NCBI GenBank assembly: GCA_963710175.1 | Contig: CAVPZC010000001.1 | Span: 1,984,001 to 2,048,000, forward strand | DNA length: 64,000 nt | From: Phormidesmis sp963710175 | Lineage (GTDB): Bacteria > Cyanobacteriota > Cyanobacteriia > Phormidesmidales > Phormidesmidaceae | Reading direction: 5' to 3' | Part shown: piece after piece, positions 24,740 to 33,613 of the stretch | Layout of the letters: each line of letters begins with the position of its first letter | Numbering within the stretch: position 1 is the first letter of the stretch | Notes under the pieces: generated by a model | Seen by the model: the letters and a program-made list of their open reading frames with translations, nothing else | Told to the model about the DNA's origin: nothing | Databases searched by the model: none | Program-made: the position numbers and the translations under genes

Positions 24740-24883
24740 GGGTATAGCAAACCTATTTATCTAGCAAGTTTAGCGGGTAGGGGCGATCGCTGTCTTGTAC
24801 GTTTTTGTAGCTATGACCGCCGCCGTTTGTAGCAGAGTTAGCCCTCTGATATCGCATCTGTTAGTTGCTCCGAATTTAGCTGG

Positions 24884-25477
24884 CTAACGCTTTTCAAACA
24901 GCACAGCCAGCAAATTTTCATTCACTACATCAAAGTGTTCATAGTTTCCCATCCCTCGGGAAACCAACATAGCACCTTCTAAAGCCGACAAAAACGCGAT
25001 CGCCCAGGTCTGTGCATCGTCTGAAAACGAAATCTCTCTTTTATCTATGCCCGCTTGAATAGTCTCAGTTAGCCAGCGCTGCTGCGCTTTAAAGAAACGG
25101 GCCACCTCTACTTTTACTTCTTCGGGTACGGTTTCTACTTCACCCGCCAGCATCCCACACATACAGAGACGCTCACGCTCGACTAGCGTGTGCCGAAACA
25201 AAGTCGCATAGCCCTCTAGCTGGGCACGGGCACTCCCACCAGTATCGGTGAGCGCGTATAGGGCTTGGGCAAAGTGGTCGCAATAGCGAGCCGTCACCGC
25301 CCGTCCCAAGTCACCTTTGCTTGGAAAATGGTAGTGAATACTGGCGCTTTTGATCCCAATAGCGGCTGCAATATCGCGATAGCTAAAGCCGTTATAGCCC
25401 CGCGTTTGAATCAGATCTTGAGCTATGGCCAATATTTCTTCAGACCTGGAAATAGCCGTTTCGGAAGCGTCAGACAT
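24884..25477 (-). CDS. TetR/AcrR-family repressor of the divergent SDR gene
   Basis: 197 residues. The HTH (about 11-58) reads SEEILAIAQDLIQTRGYNGFSYRDIAAAIGIKSASIHYHF, quoted here as a pattern over that span. The C-terminal domain contains CMCGMLAGEVETVP, typical of the NemR-like group whose members sense electrophiles through a cysteine; two cysteines sit next to each other in this stretch. It is divergent from an SDR gene and a perfect palindrome lies between them next to the SDR -35 element. It most likely represses both genes. Confidence 0.92.
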   Translation of the reverse strand: MSDASETAISRSEEILAIAQDLIQTRGYNGFSYRDIAAAIGIKSASIHYHFPSKGDLGRAVTARYCDHFAQALYALTDTGGSARAQLEGYATLFRHTLVERERLCMCGMLAGEVETVPEEVKVEVARFFKAQQRWLTETIQAGIDKREISFSDDAQTWAIAFLSALEGAMLVSRGMGNYEHFDVVNENLLAVLFEKR

Positions 25478-25527
25478 ACAAATCTCACCAGTAATAAGCC
25501 TATTGTACAGACCCTTTCATCAAGCTA

Positions 25528-25604
25528 CCTATCACTAGATAGGGGTTGACAGTGCAGAAAGCTGCGCTTATGGTTGACCTGTGACTATCTAGTACTTGGT
25601 AGGT
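25528..25604 (+). promoter_or_regulatory. SDR promoter with TetR operators
   Basis: A perfect 16-bp palindrome CCTATC-ACTA-GATAGG (25528-25543) lies two bases before a consensus -35 TTGACA (25546-25551); 17 bases later is the -10 TATGGT (25569-25574). A related, imperfect site sharing CTATCTAG (on the other strand CTAGATAG) lies downstream of the -10 at about 25585-25604. Two sites flanking a strong promoter fit repression by the divergent TetR protein. Confidence 0.7.
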
Positions 25605-25610
25605 AAAGCT

Positions 25611-26384
25611 ATGGCTAATCGATTTGCGAATAAAGTTGCGGTAATTACAGGCGGTGGGTCAGGGATTGGGAAAGCCGCTGCCCAGCAGCTAATTCAGGAA
25701 GGGGCGCAGGTGGTAATTAATGGTCGCACCGAATCGAAGCTGAAAGCGGCTGCTCAAGAGATTGATCCGAGTGGAGAAAAAGTCGTCATTTACGCCGGGG
25801 ATATTGGTCAGGTTAATGTTGCCCGAGGGGTAATCGCCTTTGCAATTGAAAAGTTTGGCAGGGTTGATATTTTATTGAATAACGCTGGAGTATTTGCGCC
25901 CAAGCCTTTTCTGGAGCAGACCGAAGAGGAATATGACCAGTTTATAGACATTATTTTGAAAGGAAAGTTTTTCACAGCACAGGCAGCTGCCAGGGCAATG
26001 AAGCAGCAAGGCGGCGGGGTGATTGTGCAAACTGGGTCGATGTGGGCTTTGCAGGCGATCGCAGCAACTCCATCCAGTGCTTATTCGGTTGCGAATGCAG
26101 GCGTTCATCAAATGGTAAAAAATCTTGCAATTGAGCTGTCGGCTGACAATATTCGGATTAACGCCGTAGCACCCGCCGTGATAGAAACACCTGTATATGA
26201 AACATTTATGACGCCAGAGCAGGTGGCGGAAACCCTGCCAAGCTTCAACGCTTTTCATCCTTTGGGGCGCAACGGACAGCCTGAAGACGTTGTGAATGCG
26301 CTGCTCTTTTTAGCATCTGACGAGGCCGATTGGATTACAGGTACGGTGCTACCGGTAGATGGAGGTGTAATGGCTGGGCGTTAG
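25611..26384 (+). CDS. SDR-family oxidoreductase lacking the catalytic lysine
   Basis: 257 residues from ATG at 25611 (MANRFANKVAV); an in-frame TTG at 25596 lies in an operator and is not credible. Rossmann motif TGGGSGIG (about residue 13), NNAG (about 90), Ser143 and Tyr158 are present, but the usual YxxxK reads YSVAN, so Asn162 replaces the catalytic lysine. Activity may be lost, altered, or Asn may be tolerated. The C-terminal DGGVMAGR is typical of SDRs. TetR-controlled and strongly promoted; substrate unknown. Confidence 0.9.
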   Translation: MANRFANKVAVITGGGSGIGKAAAQQLIQEGAQVVINGRTESKLKAAAQEIDPSGEKVVIYAGDIGQVNVARGVIAFAIEKFGRVDILLNNAGVFAPKPFLEQTEEEYDQFIDIILKGKFFTAQAAARAMKQQGGGVIVQTGSMWALQAIAATPSSAYSVANAGVHQMVKNLAIELSADNIRINAVAPAVIETPVYETFMTPEQVAETLPSFNAFHPLGRNGQPEDVVNALLFLASDEADWITGTVLPVDGGVMAGR

Positions 26385-26406
26385 TCGGCGTTTGTAATGC
26401 GGTTCA

Positions 26407-27069
26407 TCAGGGTTGCCTGCTATCTGGCAGGCCTTGGCGTCTTTGCACCAGCCCAGTAACCAGGGCTAGGGCAAAGACGCCTAGTAAGGCAAAGACCAGC
26501 AGCAGCTTGCCTTGAGCAAACAGCCCAGCCCCCAACGCCACAATCGGCGGGTTAGAGAGCGCAATACTCAAGGCAAGCGCTGGCAGAAATTTCTGCCAGG
26601 GAGCCCGAGCCAAACCGATACCATAGGCGACAAAGTCAAAAAAACCGGTCATCAAACAAGCCGTCATCAGAAAGAAGTTGCGCTCCAAGTGCCGCTGACT
26701 AAAGCGGTCAACCCGGTCTATAAAACGCTCTCCTACCAACTTTTCAACCAGCTGCCGCCCAAACCGCCGCGACAGCCAAAAGCTCAGCGTACAAGACAAA
26801 AAATCAGACAGGCAAACCACCGCTAGCCCTTCGCCAAACCCCAGCAGGCTCCCCGCTAAAATCGAATAGGCCGTGCCGGGCAGCGCCGGAATCACTACGC
26901 TGACAAAGCGCAGCACAAACAGTCCAAACGGTGCCCACAGACCCATTTGATCCACATACGCCCGCAGCTGCGCGATGCCGTAGCGGTTAACCAGCCAAAC
27001 GGCGACGGCGACCAATATCACCGCCGCTAAAAAGCCGACCGTCTTACGAATCCGTCTGTCCATTCCCAC
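26407..27069 (-). CDS. TVP38/TMEM64 (VTT/DedA) family membrane protein
   Basis: 220 residues, about five to six transmembrane helices. The VTT core is recognisable: FVLRFVSVVIPALPGTAYSILAG as two neighbouring half-membrane segments (about 50-75), GFGEGLAVVCLSDFLSC, and further on FFDFVAYGIGLARAPWQKF. DedA/VTT proteins act in membrane lipid (undecaprenyl phosphate, phospholipid) translocation or homeostasis. A small membrane protein gene lies 10 bp upstream on the same strand. The stop is 22 bp from the convergent SDR stop. Confidence 0.88.
   Translation of the reverse strand: MGMDRRIRKTVGFLAAVILVAVAVWLVNRYGIAQLRAYVDQMGLWAPFGLFVLRFVSVVIPALPGTAYSILAGSLLGFGEGLAVVCLSDFLSCTLSFWLSRRFGRQLVEKLVGERFIDRVDRFSQRHLERNFFLMTACLMTGFFDFVAYGIGLARAPWQKFLPALALSIALSNPPIVALGAGLFAQGKLLLVFALLGVFALALVTGLVQRRQGLPDSRQP
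26415..26432. terminator. Small hairpin at the convergent SDR/VTT gene ends
   Basis: GCCTGC (26415-26420) and GCAGGC (26427-26432) form a 6-bp stem with a 6-nt loop, inside the last codons of the VTT gene and after the SDR stop. Some T bases follow on the plus strand. Weak candidate for the SDR terminator. Confidence 0.3.
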
Positions 27070-27079
27070 TCACCCCTAT

Positions 27080-27307
27080 TTAGCGCCGCTGACTTTGCCG
27101 CGAAATAATCGAGATTAGAAAGCCCACAAAAATCAGCATAAACACAGCGAACTCGGCGCGGCAGCGCCTTGGTAAATCGTAATCTAAGAATTGGGCAAGA
27201 AATCCGTAGGTAGAAAAAACCCAAATAAGTGGCAGATATAGATCAAAATCAACCTGTCGGTCTAGGCAATCTTCCCAGTTGCTAGATACCATCGTAGCGA
27301 GCATCAA
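27080..27307 (-). CDS. Small membrane protein of unknown function
   Basis: 75 residues with two hydrophobic segments (LYLPLIWVFSTYGFLAQFL and FAVFMLIFVGFLISIIS) and a basic C-terminus. It ends 10 bp before the VTT-protein start on the same strand, which supports an operon. An overlapping frame (27027-27224) is a competing, weaker reading. I do not recognise a family; it may be spurious. Confidence 0.45.
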   Translation of the reverse strand: MMLATMVSSNWEDCLDRQVDFDLYLPLIWVFSTYGFLAQFLDYDLPRRCRAEFAVFMLIFVGFLISIISRQSQRR

Positions 27308-27405
27308 AAAAGCGGCTAGCGAGTCTCCGGGAGCGCGTCGGATAAATGCGAAAGATGTAGCACAAAATGCACCTGAAATTGACTGCCAAACCTTAGCAAA
27401 TACCC

Positions 27406-28023
27406 ATGAGATATCTGTCCGCTATTTTATCTACCTCACTCCTGTTAGGATGCTCCGGAGCCAAGCTACCAACTGCTCCAGCAGACTCTCAGACAAACTC
27501 CAAGACTGATATAGCCGAAGCCAAGGCAGCGCAGAATCCCGACGGTGAGACCGCTACCGAGGACGCTGACATCGCTGAAAACGGCGACGACATGGGGACT
27601 GAGCCGGCTGATGATGCCACTGAGGAAGATGCTGCCGAGACAGTCATAGAAGGGGCTGAGCAAAAGAACGTCAAGCTGGTGGTCAAAGACCAGGCGACGG
27701 CTGGTCAGATCATTGTCGAAGCTGTCTCTACCTCCCGAGATGGCTGGGTCTCGGTGCACAAAAGTCAGGCAGACGGCAGCATTCAAATGTCTGAAGGTAT
27801 TGGTGAAGCCCGAGTGGATTCTGGGGACAGCGAGGATATCATTATTGACCTGTGGGAAGCGCCCGCTGTGGACGATAAGCTATGGATATTGCTGCATGTT
27901 GACGCAGGCGATCGCGGCCTCTACGAATTTCCCGAAAAAGATGTCCCCGTGCGCAAAAACGGAGACATCATGGCCCGATCTTTCAAAATCAAAAGCAACG
28001 ATCAGGCAGACGACGAAGACTGA
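27406..28023 (+). CDS. Lipoprotein with acidic linker and DUF7282-like domain
   Basis: 205 residues. A short signal peptide ends in the lipobox LLGC (Cys16), so the protein should be membrane-anchored. Residues about 20-90 are a low-complexity acidic linker rich in Asp, Glu and Ala. Residues about 95-195 form a compact beta domain (VKLVVKDQATAGQIIVEAV, GWVSVHKS, LWILLHVDAGDRGLYEFP) that resembles DUF7282. The function is unknown; similar domains occur in surface proteins of halophiles and cyanobacteria. Stands alone, 91 bp before tRNA-Gly. Confidence 0.75.
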   Translation: MRYLSAILSTSLLLGCSGAKLPTAPADSQTNSKTDIAEAKAAQNPDGETATEDADIAENGDDMGTEPADDATEEDAAETVIEGAEQKNVKLVVKDQATAGQIIVEAVSTSRDGWVSVHKSQADGSIQMSEGIGEARVDSGDSEDIIIDLWEAPAVDDKLWILLHVDAGDRGLYEFPEKDVPVRKNGDIMARSFKIKSNDQADDED

Positions 28024-28114
28024 GCCGATTGCCAGGCTAACCACCTTGACTCAGCTAAATGTTTACGCTACGCCCATAGACAATCTCGAAGTGAACAGGC
28101 ATAATTAAAAGCCT

Positions 28115-28186
28115 GCGGGTATAGCTCAGTGGTAGAGCGTTTGCTTCCCAAGCAAAATGTCGCGCGTTCGAATCGCGTTACCCGCT
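28115..28186 (+). tRNA. tRNA-Gly (anticodon CCC)
   Basis: A 72-nt cloverleaf: acceptor GCGGGTA pairs with TACCCGC, D arm GCTC/GAGC, anticodon stem TTTGC/GCAAA with loop TTCCCAA (anticodon CCC), T arm GCGCG/CGCGT with loop TTCGAAT, discriminator T. CCA is not encoded. It reads GGG codons. Confidence 0.96.
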
Positions 28187-28414
28187 TCTTCTCAAAACTC
28201 TTTAAAGCCATCTATTTTCAGTGGGCCTTCGCTTCTTGTGGTGGGGCTTTTGGACATTGGAGGATAAATGAGAGAGCTATAGCAGCGATGAAGAAAGTTT
28301 TATCGCCCAGCGCTGGTAGCGTAGCCAGCAATAACCCGGCTGTAAGTCCAGACAGTAAGCACATGCTCTGTCTGCTCCGGTAATGTATCGGTATGGCAGG
28401 CATAATGGAACTTG

Positions 28415-28612
28415 AGTTCGGGATAAGCCACTCATGCTTATTGCCCGAAGCAAGTCCCTTCTGGAAGGGTGGCCCGCAGGGTCGGGATGGGTCGGCAACG
28501 TGCGCTACACACCGAAACCCACCCCTGCGCCCCTCTAGAGGGGATCTACTTGAGGCTATGTGTTAAAAAGCGCCGACAGTCGGGCATCACAGGCAATCAC
28601 TTATCCCGAACT
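28415..28612 (+). mobile_element. 198-bp MITE-like structured element, copy 1
   Basis: The ends are perfect 13-bp inverted repeats (AGTTCGGGATAAG and its complement); similarity with copy 2 runs on to GACGTTA at about 28619. An ungapped copy lies at 56387-56584 with nine mismatches. There is no ORF. The plus strand folds into several local helices: TTCGGG-ATAAGC with GCTTAT-TG-CCCGAA, CCCTTCTGGAAGGG, GGGT-CGG with CCG-AA-ACCC, and CCCCTCTAGAGGGG. This looks like a HEARO/omega-RNA type RNA element without its nuclease gene, or another MITE. The rest of the 28187-28666 gap between tRNA-Gly and the RND gene holds no gene I can support. Confidence 0.72.
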
Positions 28613-28666
28613 GACGTTAATGAATGTTATAGGCACACTTCACGGCGAATAGTGTCCATAATTCTC

Positions 28667-31600
28667 TCACTTTTCAAAGCTTGTTTTCATTCTGTTTTCA
28701 CCTTTTAAGCCAGTGGATTCAGCATGTAGCAGCGTGTAAAAACAGGGAATGACAAACAGCGTCAGCACCGTGGCTAAAGAGAGCCCCGAGAAGACAACGA
28801 CGCCCAACGGTTGCAGAAACTCAGAGCCTGCGCCAATGCCAAGCGCCAGTGGAAACATGCCGAGTACGGTAGTGATCGTAGTCATGAGAATGGGCCGTAG
28901 CCGCTGAGGGGCTGCTTTGCGAATAGCGGTGATGCGATCGCACGCTTCCTGGTCATGAATCTGGTTGGCTAGTTCCACCAAAATAATTGCGTTGTTGACC
29001 ACAATGCCTACCAGCAAAACCGTGCCGACGACCACGGTTGCCCCAATTGCAGTTTGAGTAATGAACAAGCCTAGAATGCCGCCTGCTAACGCGAGCGGCA
29101 CTGTCAGCATAATCACCAGCGGATCGATTAGCGAGTTGTACTGTACGGCCATGACCGTGAAGACCAGAAAGGCTGCGAGTCCGCCCAGAATGCCGATGCC
29201 CCCTTGAATGGCTTGATTGCTCTGGGCGCTAAAGCTGGGCAGGCGAGTGACGCCATCGGGTAGCGTGATGGTTTCTAGCATTTGGTCAACTTCGGCTAAG
29301 GCTGCCCCTAAGCTTGCCCCTTCGTTCAGGTCGCCTTCAATAATAAAGACCTGCCGCTGGCTAATTCGCTGAATTTCGCCGGGAGCCTGACCGTCTTCAA
29401 TCCGCGCGACATCGCCCAAGCGCACAAGCTGGCCGCTGCCGTTGAGTAGCGGCAGCTGAGCGAGCGCTGCTGGATTTTGCACCAGGGCGTTGGGCGTTTG
29501 GACCCGCACATCAACAAGGCGATCGCCCCTTTGCAGTTGGGTGGGTACTGCGCCCGAAAGCACTGTTTGCACCGTGCGGCCAATTGCTTGAGCCGACAGA
29601 CCTAAGTCGGCGGCACGCTCCCAGTCAGGGCGAATTTGAACCTCTGGCTGGGGCGGGTCGGCGTCGGGTGAGTAGGTGGCCAGCGTCGCCTGCTCGTCCA
29701 GGGCTTTTAGCACCTGCGCTCCGGCTTCCTCAAGTTTCGCTGAGTCGCCGCCTTGTAAAATAACGTCCACATCGCCGCGCACCGGAGAGTTGTTCAAAAT
29801 CAGGCCGCGCACTCTGCCCGGCGAAACGCGCAGCCGGGTTTGCACCAGGTTAAACCGATTAAATTCGCCGGTCATGCGATCGCTAAAAGCCTCCACATCA
29901 GTGCCGGGCAGAAGGGTCAGCGTACTAGACCCTCGCAGCGCATTTTCACTGGTGCTGCTGCCAAAGAGAAACCCGCCTGAGGTGCTAAAGACATACTCCA
30001 CCTCGGGCTGATCCATGAGCAGCTGGTCAACAGCGGTCATGACCGTGCGGTTCTCCTCCAGAGTGGTACCCGGTGGAAACTGCACCCGCACATCGGCCTG
30101 TCCGGTAGCAATACTCGGCAAAATTTCCTGGGGAATTTGGCGTACCATCAGCAGACTGCCGCCGCCAAGGAGGACAAAGGCGATCGCAATCACCCAAACC
30201 CGCCGCCGCAGCACCCACTCCAAAAGCTCACCGTAGCGCCCAGTCAGGCCCTGCAACCGCTGATCAAACTGACGAATCAGCCAGAAATTTCCCGCCCCGC
30301 TCGACCGCCGCACCGCCAGCAGCCGGGCGGTCAGGGCCGGAACCACCGTCAGCGCTACAATCAGCGACGCGCCCACCGCGAAGCTGACTGTTAGCACCAG
30401 CTCATTGAACAGCAGAGAGATAAATCCGCCAATCAGCAAGAAAGGCAGCACCGCTACCAGGTTTGTTGTGGTTGAAGCGAGCAGCGCAGATTCTAGTTCC
30501 CGGCTGCTTATTTCCGCCTGACGAATCACGGGTTTATTGCTAGCGTGAACGCCTTTTACAATGCTCTCTAACATCACAATGGCATTGTCGACTACAATGC
30601 CCACGCCTAGCGCTAGCCCGCCTAAGCTAAATACATTCAGCGACAGACCGAACAGGCCCATCAGCAGAATGGCGACCAGCGTTGCTAGCGGAATGGCTAT
30701 AACAATGATGAAGGTTTGTCGCAGTGAGCCCAGGAAGAAAAGAACTGCGATCGCGGCTAGCCCCGCGCCTGTCAGCCCTGAAATAGCCACATTGCGAATA
30801 GAATTCTGAATAAAAATCGATTCATCTAGCGTCGCATTGAGCACCAAATCCTCTGGAATTAAACCTGATTCTCTCAGTTCGGCCAGTCGCTGCCTGACCC
30901 CGTCTACAACGGCAACCGTATTAGACGCAGGCTGCTTTTGGACGCTGACCTTTACCGCAGGATCGCCGTTGAGATCGACAAAAATGCGCTGTTCTTCAGT
31001 GCCGTCGATCACCTCTGCAAAGTCGCGCAGATAGACTTGCTGAAGCGGGTCAGCCTCCCCCACTTGAAAGATTAAATTGCGGATCTCATCGGCGTTCTGA
31101 AAGCGTCCGGCAACACGAGTTAGCGGCTCGCTGTCTGGGCCTTGAATACGCCCGCCGGCAGTGTCCTCATTGCGCTCCGAGAGCGCGTCCAACACTTCGG
31201 TCACGCCCAGCCCCAGCGTCTGTAGCCTGGCCGGGTCGAGATTTATCCGAATCTCTTCTTGTACGCCGCCGGATACATCCACGCTGGCAACTCCTGGTAC
31301 CGTGTTCAGCTCGCGGGCCAGCTCCTGATCGGCAAATACTCTCAGGTCAACCCCTGGCAATGAGGGTGACGTCAGCGCGATCTCATATACGGGTAGCTGC
31401 GAGGGATCAAACTTAAACAAACGAGGCTGCGCAACGGTAGCGGGCAGGTTATCTCGGGCACGGTTAAGGGTAGCGGTGGCCTCGTTTAGGGCCTGGTCGA
31501 TATCGCCGCCCGGCTGAAAATACAGGTCTAAACTAATCCGGCCTTCTCTCGTTTGAGAAACGACTTGAACGACACCTTCTGTTGCAGCTAGTGCCTGCTC

Positions 31601-31873
31601 TAGCGGGCGAGTCACCTCGTCTACGGCGACCTCTGGCGACACACCGGGGGCATCGGCTCTAACGCCAATGCGCGGATAGGTGATTGAGGGCAGCAGGTCT
31701 ACCGGCAATTGTTGAACAAAGAACAGTCCCAGCACGACCACGGCGACTGTCAGCACCAGCGTTGCAATATGCCGCCGAATTGCGACTGTGCTCAAACTGC
31801 CTGAGGCGGGGCGCTGTGAGTCTGGATCAAAATTTGACGGCTCTAGGTCTGATGGGTTAGCGGGCTGGACCAC
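28667..31873 (-). CDS. RND-type efflux permease (HAE1-like)
   Basis: 1068 residues with the two-fold RND architecture. TM4 carries GVGIVVDNAIVMLES (one Asp followed by Asn), and TM10 carries LVGIVVNNAIILVE; porter motifs such as LDPARLQTLGLGVTEV are in the first loop. It pumps hydrophobic compounds with proton-motive force together with the adaptor encoded 17 bp upstream on the same strand. No regulator is adjacent. It is a different subfamily from the pump at 7818-11000. Confidence 0.95.
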   Translation of the reverse strand: MVQPANPSDLEPSNFDPDSQRPASGSLSTVAIRRHIATLVLTVAVVVLGLFFVQQLPVDLLPSITYPRIGVRADAPGVSPEVAVDEVTRPLEQALAATEGVVQVVSQTREGRISLDLYFQPGGDIDQALNEATATLNRARDNLPATVAQPRLFKFDPSQLPVYEIALTSPSLPGVDLRVFADQELARELNTVPGVASVDVSGGVQEEIRINLDPARLQTLGLGVTEVLDALSERNEDTAGGRIQGPDSEPLTRVAGRFQNADEIRNLIFQVGEADPLQQVYLRDFAEVIDGTEEQRIFVDLNGDPAVKVSVQKQPASNTVAVVDGVRQRLAELRESGLIPEDLVLNATLDESIFIQNSIRNVAISGLTGAGLAAIAVLFFLGSLRQTFIIVIAIPLATLVAILLMGLFGLSLNVFSLGGLALGVGIVVDNAIVMLESIVKGVHASNKPVIRQAEISSRELESALLASTTTNLVAVLPFLLIGGFISLLFNELVLTVSFAVGASLIVALTVVPALTARLLAVRRSSGAGNFWLIRQFDQRLQGLTGRYGELLEWVLRRRVWVIAIAFVLLGGGSLLMVRQIPQEILPSIATGQADVRVQFPPGTTLEENRTVMTAVDQLLMDQPEVEYVFSTSGGFLFGSSTSENALRGSSTLTLLPGTDVEAFSDRMTGEFNRFNLVQTRLRVSPGRVRGLILNNSPVRGDVDVILQGGDSAKLEEAGAQVLKALDEQATLATYSPDADPPQPEVQIRPDWERAADLGLSAQAIGRTVQTVLSGAVPTQLQRGDRLVDVRVQTPNALVQNPAALAQLPLLNGSGQLVRLGDVARIEDGQAPGEIQRISQRQVFIIEGDLNEGASLGAALAEVDQMLETITLPDGVTRLPSFSAQSNQAIQGGIGILGGLAAFLVFTVMAVQYNSLIDPLVIMLTVPLALAGGILGLFITQTAIGATVVVGTVLLVGIVVNNAIILVELANQIHDQEACDRITAIRKAAPQRLRPILMTTITTVLGMFPLALGIGAGSEFLQPLGVVVFSGLSLATVLTLFVIPCFYTLLHAESTGLKGENRMKTSFEK

Positions 31874-31890
31874 AGACTGGGTCTCCTGTG

Positions 31891-33201
31891 CTAGGTTTCT
31901 TGTTCAGATAGAATGCTTAGCCGTACCGGTTGGTCTGGGGTGAGCGGGCGATCGCTCTGCACGACAAAAGATTCGCCCGCTGCCAGCCCCGAAAGAATCT
32001 CTACTTGGTCTTGAGAGCGCGCTCCTATATCAACCGAACGCGCAACCGCAACAGGGGAATCGGTCTCTTCCTCGACGACGAATACTGTATCGCCACTCTC
32101 TCCTGACGTTAGGGCACTGGCAGGCACTACCACTCGGGCCGGTTGACCGGGTGCGAACTGTACCCTGGCCAGCAGCCCGCTGCCAATCTTCCCGTCGGGA
32201 TTGGGCAGCGTCACCTCCACAGGTATCAGCCGCGATGTCGCATCGGCAACCGGTGTGATCTGAGTGATAGTTCCTAATATTGGCCTCTCTCCCGAAAAGG
32301 CATCGAACTGGACTTGAGCAGACTGGCCAAGGCTGATTTTGCCGATATCCAGCTCAGAGACTTGCACCGTAACCTCCAGCTCACTCAAATCTCCCAGTTC
32401 TAAAAGGGTCGCGCCTGATTCGACATAGTCGCCAGTATCCACCTGTCGGGAAAGCACTACGCCGGTCAGGGGCGATCGCAGTTCAGCATAAGAGAGCTGC
32501 TTTTGGGCTTGGTCCACCACAGCCTGCTGCGCATCTGCGCGATTGACCGTACTGGCTGCCGCTTGCTGCCGCGCATCGACCTGAGCCTGAGCCGAGCGCA
32601 GGGCCTGCCGCGCGTTGGTCGCCGCTAGCGTTGCCGCTTCAGCCTCCTGCTGCGAAATCGCGCCTTGATTGGCCAGCTGCCGCAGCCGCTCTGCATCAAT
32701 TTGGGCTTGATCTAGCGTAGCTTGGGCCTGAACCGCCGCTGCTTGCGCGTCACTGATAGAGACTTCGGCCTGAGCGCTCTCCGCTCGCCTGGCAGAAAGT
32801 TCAGCCTGAGCTTGATTGACATTGGTGGTCTGCGAGTCTCCGTCGAGCTGCGCCAAAACCTCGCCGCGCTGGGCCGTATCGCCCGTATCCGCGCTTAGGG
32901 CAACCACTTCACCCGATACTTTAGCCCGCAGCGCCACTCGCTGAGAAGGCTGGGTCGTCCCGGTGTAGGTCAACGCGCCATTGAGTGAGCCGGTTTGGGC
33001 ACGTGCTGTTTTGACGGCAACTGGGCCGTTATCGCGATCGCCCCGTCCGCCTCTCCCCGATTCTGGCTGAGCTTCGCTGGCAGGCAGCAGTCCACACCCC
33101 GCCGTTGCCATCAGCGGCAGCAGCAGAAATGGAAGGACTGGAAGGATTCTCTGCTCAAAAAAAGGCTTAAAACTGCGCCGCCTAAAAAGACCGTGATTCA
33201 A
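31891..33201 (-). CDS. RND efflux periplasmic adaptor lipoprotein
   Basis: I choose TTG at 33201 (about 436 residues), preceded by GAGG, because the lipobox ATAGC then lies at about residue 36. The outer ATG at 33270 would put 59 residues before the Cys, too many for a lipoprotein signal. The signal hydrophobic core is PVLPFLLLPL. Then a lipoyl half-domain (VALRAKVSGEVVALSADTG, QRGEVLAQLDGD), a Gln/Ala-rich helical hairpin, the return strand (ELRSPLTGVVLSRQVDTG) and barrel domains. Operon partner of the downstream RND pump. Confidence 0.9.
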   Translation of the reverse strand: MNHGLFRRRSFKPFFEQRILPVLPFLLLPLMATAGCGLLPASEAQPESGRGGRGDRDNGPVAVKTARAQTGSLNGALTYTGTTQPSQRVALRAKVSGEVVALSADTGDTAQRGEVLAQLDGDSQTTNVNQAQAELSARRAESAQAEVSISDAQAAAVQAQATLDQAQIDAERLRQLANQGAISQQEAEAATLAATNARQALRSAQAQVDARQQAAASTVNRADAQQAVVDQAQKQLSYAELRSPLTGVVLSRQVDTGDYVESGATLLELGDLSELEVTVQVSELDIGKISLGQSAQVQFDAFSGERPILGTITQITPVADATSRLIPVEVTLPNPDGKIGSGLLARVQFAPGQPARVVVPASALTSGESGDTVFVVEEETDSPVAVARSVDIGARSQDQVEILSGLAAGESFVVQSDRPLTPDQPVRLSILSEQET

Positions 33202-33613
33202 TTCCTCATGAGCCAATGAACCAGCACCTCCAAAGTTTTCGATATCAATAGAGCATAAAAAGCTCGTCAAATTCGTGTTGCTCTAGACAGAGCTTAGCGC
33301 TCAAGATCGAAGACAGCAACTTGACACAGTCGCGCCATAGACAGCTCCAGTCAGCATTTGAACGCGACCAAATGTCTGTAAACGTTGAGGCGGCAGGTTA
33401 CAGTTAGGTGATGGTATTGAGGTAGGTAGAAGCAGGCGCTGATCACTTTTGGGCTGAGCAGTTACTACACTGGTTTGCGGTTCCCTATTGGCCACACTTC
33501 TCGGTAAAATTTATTTCCAAACAAGGCAGTGGCGCAGTTATGCCGTGTGGAGGTTTAGATTTTTTGATCATTTAGTTTTTCGATTAACCGGCTTTCAGGG
33601 CACTACAACAATT
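33202..33613. other. Divergent intergenic region
   Basis: Region between the RND adaptor and the GT2 gene. An upstream extension of the GT2 frame to 33488 is open but starts at a non-ATG codon and has no expected homology. I see no clear promoter hexamers or repeats. Confidence 0.4.

Noticed and set aside
28129..28383. Open frame starting inside tRNA-Gly
   Set aside because: It begins in the tRNA and has no recognisable domain or ribosome-binding site.
28667..33201. The second RND pair as part of the TetR regulon at 5.4-14.1 kb
   Set aside because: No TGACY-N4-RGTCA palindrome is seen upstream of its adaptor gene and it belongs to a different RND subfamily.
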